From contig CAKUNS010000033.1 of assembly GCA_934668515.1 (NCBI GenBank), forward strand, positions 1 through 15,543: 15,543 nt of DNA. Direction: 5' to 3'. The notes beneath the pieces were generated by a model. That model saw nothing but the letters and a program-made list of their open reading frames with translations. It was not told the origin of the DNA and did not search any database. This DNA comes from an uncultured Eggerthellaceae bacterium. GTDB taxonomy: Bacteria; Actinomycetota; Coriobacteriia; Coriobacteriales; Eggerthellaceae. This document shows, piece after piece, positions 13,201 through 15,543 of the stretch; the first letter of the stretch is position 1, and the number at the start of each line of letters is the position of its first letter. A program made the translations under genes and the position numbers.

Positions 13201-14877
13201 CCTGGAAGCAAGGTTTGGCCGTGGATCGCGAAGACACGCCGTTCCACGCCAGGTTTGAGCCTCATCTCCCCGCCGCCGCATCATGACATCTATTCGATCG
13301 AGGATCTTGCCGAATTGATCTTCGATATGAAGAACGCCAACCCAAGCGCCAGGGTTTCGGTGAAACTCGTTTCCGAGGCGGGCGTCGGAACCATTGCCAC
13401 CGGTGTCGCAAAAGGCGGCGCGCATAAGATCCTGATCTCGGGTTCCAACGGCGGAACCGGTGCGGCTCCGCGCGATTCCATCTATCATGCCGGCCTTCCG
13501 CTTGAGCTTGGATTGGCGGAAGCGCAGCAGACGCTCCTTCAGAACGGCTTGCGTTCGCGTGTCGTCGTAGAGGCCGACGGAAAGCTGGTTGATGGTCGTG
13601 ATGTTGCGATGGCCTGCTTGTTGGGTGCCGAGGAATTCGGTTTCGCAACCATGCCGCTGATCGTCATGGGGTGTCTGATGCAGCGTGATTGCCAGCAAGA
13701 CACGTGCCCGGTTGGCATTGCCACGCAGAATTGCAAGCTGCGTGGGCGTTTCAAAGGCAAGCCCGAACATGTTGTGAATTACATGTTGATGGTCGCCGAG
13801 CATCTTCGTCATATCATGGCGCGGCTTGGTTTCCGCACTGTTGAGGATATGGTGGGTCACCCCGAGCTTCTGAAGCAGACCGCTCCGGTGGAAAGTTGGA
13901 AGGCGCAGCTGCTTGACCTTTCTCCGGTGGTGTATCAGGCGAAAACCGAGATATGCGCAGATGTTCCCGGCGCCGATTGCCGCCATAGTCTTCCGGCATT
14001 GGCTCCCGAGGATGTGCTTCCTTTCACGCTCGATGCCACATTGCTGGTGCCGTATACCAAAGAGGCCAGGGAGCACCTGGGCACTCAGCGTTTCGGTGTC
14101 GACATCGCCAACATCAATCGCGCAGTCGGCACGATGTTGGGCTCGCAGGTGACGAAGGATCACCCCGAAGGGATCCCTGACGATTCTATTGTTGTGGACT
14201 GCTCGGGGTCTGCGGGCATGAGCTTCGGCGCCTTCGTTCCGCGCGGTGTCACGCTTAATGTCATTGGCGAAGCAAACGATTACTTTGGCAAGGGCCTTTC
14301 TGGCGGAATGTTGACGCTTCGTCCCAACGAGAACGCGGCTTTCAGGCCAAATGAGAATATCGTCGCCGGCAATGTTGCATTCTATGGCGCAACGGGTGGC
14401 AAGGCGTTCGTTAACGGAATGGCTGGTCAACGCTTTGCAGTACGCAATTCTGGCGCCACGTTGGTGGTTGAAGGCGTTGGCAACAACGGATGCGAGTACA
14501 TGACCGGCGGTAAAGTGGTCATTTTGGGCGAAGTTGGCTTGAACTTCGCTGCGGGCATGAGCGGTGGTGTTGCGTACGTGTTCGATGGGCAGCATACGCT
14601 CGAAGAACGCTGCAACCGCGATTTGGTTGACATTGAAGAGCCCGATGAAAGCGAGCTCGCTGAAATCGAAGAACTTATTCGTGAGCATGTCGATCGCACG
14701 GGGAGCCCCTTGGGAATCAAGATGCTTTACCGGTTCGTTCGAATTAAAACGAATTTCAAGCGTGTTATCCCGCGCGACTACAAGCGAATTTACGATCTGA
14801 TCGCGAACGAAGAGGCGAAGGGCTTCTCGCATGAGGAAGCTGCGGAGCGCGCGTTCGAAATGTTTAGGGGGAACTAG
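10252..14877 (+). CDS. gltB: Glutamate synthase (NADPH), large subunit
   Basis: GltB takes ammonia from glutamine and, with electrons from GltD, converts 2-oxoglutarate to glutamate. The 1541-residue protein has the full layout. The N-terminal class II glutamine amidotransferase domain has its nucleophile at Cys27 (HDACGLGAL), so a 26-residue propeptide would be removed; LEHRGGVG, NTGDGAG and NGEINTLKGN follow. A central linker domain comes next, and then the FMN-binding synthase domain from about residue 890 (GAMSYGSIS, GGKSNTGEGGED, ISGSNGGTGAAP). The 3Fe-4S cysteines are C1141, C1147 and C1152 (C-x5-C-x4-C). A glycine-rich beta-helix domain (about 1290-1490) closes the protein. The frame is open upstream to 10066, but that part is unlike GltB and covers a terminator. 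Other starts are ATG 10246 or ATG 10261. The stop is one base from gltD, so the two are an operon. Confidence 0.95.
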   Translation: MSKMRQLNSRRNEQLGLYRSEFEHDACGLGALAQLDGLKSHQMLDDALSVLINLEHRGGVGLERNTGDGAGVLFQVPHRFFRKEAQKYGHILPEEGDYAVAMVFLPQDEQGVADAMRVFADGCAANGISLLFWRDVPTDAHGLGETAIASMPVIKQAFLGRPANCETRDDFERALYICRREIEKAGDASSELAEKIFYICSMSSRTIVYKGMLLATQMRGFYTDLADASTETAIALVHSRYSTNTMPAWERAHPNRYIIHNGEINTLKGNRNWVAAREPELYSPVLQGDLAKTLPVINREGSDSAMLDNVVEFLHMNGRSLPRVMSMLVPEPWDHNPALSERRRAWDEYQSMLTEAWDGPAALAFTDGVILGATLDRNGLRPARYYVTKDNRLVLSSEVGVLDVDPANILVSGSLGPGQMLVVDPSRGRVMFDDEVKNDLANERPYREWIDSRMIEMTDLLEKNAAFEEDAAVDDGIDLTLRQVVHGFHYDDMQEAILPMARTGKTPLASMGMDVPLACLTDKDRRLFDYFNQLFAQVTNPPIDALRESFITSTLLYLGNHGNMLEDARENCRLVKLETPLLTKREFDALAHIDEQGFKAITLHAAYRIGDGKNALREALERLHSEATAAIESGVNILVISDRAGQGEVPIPSLLAVASVHNHLLRCGVRTNADIIVETGDAITPHDFATLVGYSASGIFPYLAHESIEHFCAMHIIEQDCATAIANYNKAVVAGVVSIMSKMGISTMQGYHSAQVFEVLGLSNEVIDEHFTGTVSRIGGLGIDDIQRECDMRYDRMVAQAASAAPSVLSSSGLTKWRPNGGEEHLINPTTITLLQQAARENDFDTFMEFSAAVHPQGRAVTLRDLLEFDFEHADSIPLDQVEPASEIVKRFTTGAMSYGSISKEAHECLAIAMNRLGGKSNTGEGGEDTARETRLPNGDSKLSAIKQIASGRFGVTSRYLMSAREIQIKMAQGAKPGEGGHLPGSKVWPWIAKTRRSTPGLSLISPPPHHDIYSIEDLAELIFDMKNANPSARVSVKLVSEAGVGTIATGVAKGGAHKILISGSNGGTGAAPRDSIYHAGLPLELGLAEAQQTLLQNGLRSRVVVEADGKLVDGRDVAMACLLGAEEFGFATMPLIVMGCLMQRDCQQDTCPVGIATQNCKLRGRFKGKPEHVVNYMLMVAEHLRHIMARLGFRTVEDMVGHPELLKQTAPVESWKAQLLDLSPVVYQAKTEICADVPGADCRHSLPALAPEDVLPFTLDATLLVPYTKEAREHLGTQRFGVDIANINRAVGTMLGSQVTKDHPEGIPDDSIVVDCSGSAGMSFGAFVPRGVTLNVIGEANDYFGKGLSGGMLTLRPNENAAFRPNENIVAGNVAFYGATGGKAFVNGMAGQRFAVRNSGATLVVEGVGNNGCEYMTGGKVVILGEVGLNFAAGMSGGVAYVFDGQHTLEERCNRDLVDIEEPDESELAEIEELIREHVDRTGSPLGIKMLYRFVRIKTNFKRVIPRDYKRIYDLIANEEAKGFSHEEAAERAFEMFRGN

Positions 14878-14878
14878 C

Positions 14879-15543
14879 ATGGGAAAACCGGGAGCATTCC
14901 TTCACGTTGAGCGCGTTGCCCACGGCGTAGCCGATGCCCGCGAATCGGTTGCCGGCTACAACGAATTCGCCATCCCTCTGTCGTTGTCGGATCAGGAAGT
15001 GCAGGCGAGTCGCTGCATGGACTGCGGCGTTGCGTTCTGCCAATGCGGCATTGTCATCGGGAAGGCGAAGAAGCCGACAGGTTGTCCTCTTCACAACTCC
15101 ATTCCCGAGACAAACGATCTTCTGTATGAAGGTCGTCTTGCGGAAGCGGCGGTACGTCTTTCGATGACTAATCCGTTTCCCGAGTTCACGGGTAGGGTTT
15201 GCCCGGCTCCGTGTGAGCAGGCGTGCAACCTGGGAGAGCACGACCAAGCGGTGGCTATCCATGACAACGAACGGGCTATTTCAGATGCAGCGTGGGCTGC
15301 GGGTGTGAAGCCCTTGCCGATTCCTGAGGAAGGCGCAGCCAAGGTTGCTGTTGTCGGCTCTGGTCCCGCTGGCCTTGCAGTGGCATGGGAACTTGCATGC
15401 GAAGGCTTGGCCGTCACTGTTTTCGAGAAGGCGGATCGCGCTGGTGGATTGCTGATGTACGGCATTCCCAACATGAAGCTGCCGAAATCGATCATCGAAC
15501 GTCGAATCGATTTGATGCAGCACAGCGGAGTCGAATTCGTCTT
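14879..15543 (+). CDS. gltD: Glutamate synthase (NADPH), small subunit, 3' end outside window
   Basis: GltD is the NADPH-oxidising flavoprotein that passes electrons to GltB. The first 221 codons are present; the rest is beyond the right edge, and the full protein would be about 490 residues. Seen in order: the N-terminal 4Fe-4S region with RCMDCGVAFCQCG (45-57) and GCPLHNSIPE (68-77), the second cysteine group GRVCPAPCEQACNLG (105-119), and the FAD-binding Rossmann motif VAVVGSGPAGLAVAWEL (156-172), then GGLLMYGIPNMKLPK. The segment between the first cysteines and GCPL carries extra residues (IVIGKAKKPT) where many GltD proteins are shorter. The ATG follows the gltB stop by one base, with AGGGGG 7 nt upstream inside gltB, implying translational coupling. 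Confidence 0.95.
   Translation, partial: MGKPGAFLHVERVAHGVADARESVAGYNEFAIPLSLSDQEVQASRCMDCGVAFCQCGIVIGKAKKPTGCPLHNSIPETNDLLYEGRLAEAAVRLSMTNPFPEFTGRVCPAPCEQACNLGEHDQAVAIHDNERAISDAAWAAGVKPLPIPEEGAAKVAVVGSGPAGLAVAWELACEGLAVTVFEKADRAGGLLMYGIPNMKLPKSIIERRIDLMQHSGVEFV

Noticed and set aside
12838..14880. A 680-codon open frame on the minus strand opposite gltB
   Set aside because: It lies entirely antisense to conserved gltB sequence. Its protein is rich in Arg, His and Asn with no recognisable motif, and long antisense frames are expected from the codon bias of a GC-rich gene.

Overview
The window looks like a chromosomal housekeeping segment from a moderately GC-rich Actinomycetota genome. The class Coriobacteriia (Eggerthellaceae-like) is my best guess. 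That guess rests on protein style, on gene content (LuxS, LL-diaminopimelate aminotransferase, a stand-alone Elp3, a DUF6541-like membrane protein) and on apparent leaderless promoters. It is not a database result. I see no insertion sequence, prophage, tRNA, rRNA or CRISPR array.

Layout, left to right. (1) Bases 1-875, minus strand: the N-terminal 291 residues of a multi-spanning membrane protein that runs off the left edge. (2) luxS on the plus strand with its own terminator. (3) A minus-strand methionine-uptake operon, metQ-metN-metI, with nested inverted repeats in front of metQ. MetN is short and lacks the usual C-terminal regulatory domain. (4) A minus-strand elp3-like gene (radical SAM plus acetyltransferase), divergent across 54 bp from a plus-strand methyltransferase that carries Trm9-like landmarks, followed by a HAD-family phosphatase. 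(5) A bidirectional terminator, then dapL (minus) and dapF (plus) back to back. Together these turn tetrahydrodipicolinate into meso-diaminopimelate. (6) A leader with a terminator and a competing hairpin, followed by gltB and the start of gltD, the two subunits of NADPH-glutamate synthase. gltD runs off the right edge.

The genes fit together as amino-acid supply and recycling: LuxS returns homocysteine, MetQNI imports methionine, DapL and DapF make the cell-wall and lysine precursor, and GltBD makes the glutamate that DapL uses as amino donor.

The most interesting unit is the divergent elp3/methyltransferase pair. In eukaryotes Elp3 installs the carboxymethyl group on wobble uridine 34 of tRNA, and Trm9/ALKBH8 methylates it to mcm5U. 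The pair here could be a two-gene bacterial version of that pathway. Three genes (the membrane protein, elp3 and the methyltransferase) each have a TAnnnT hexamer ending exactly 6 nt before the ATG and no usable Shine-Dalgarno, which points to leaderless mRNAs.
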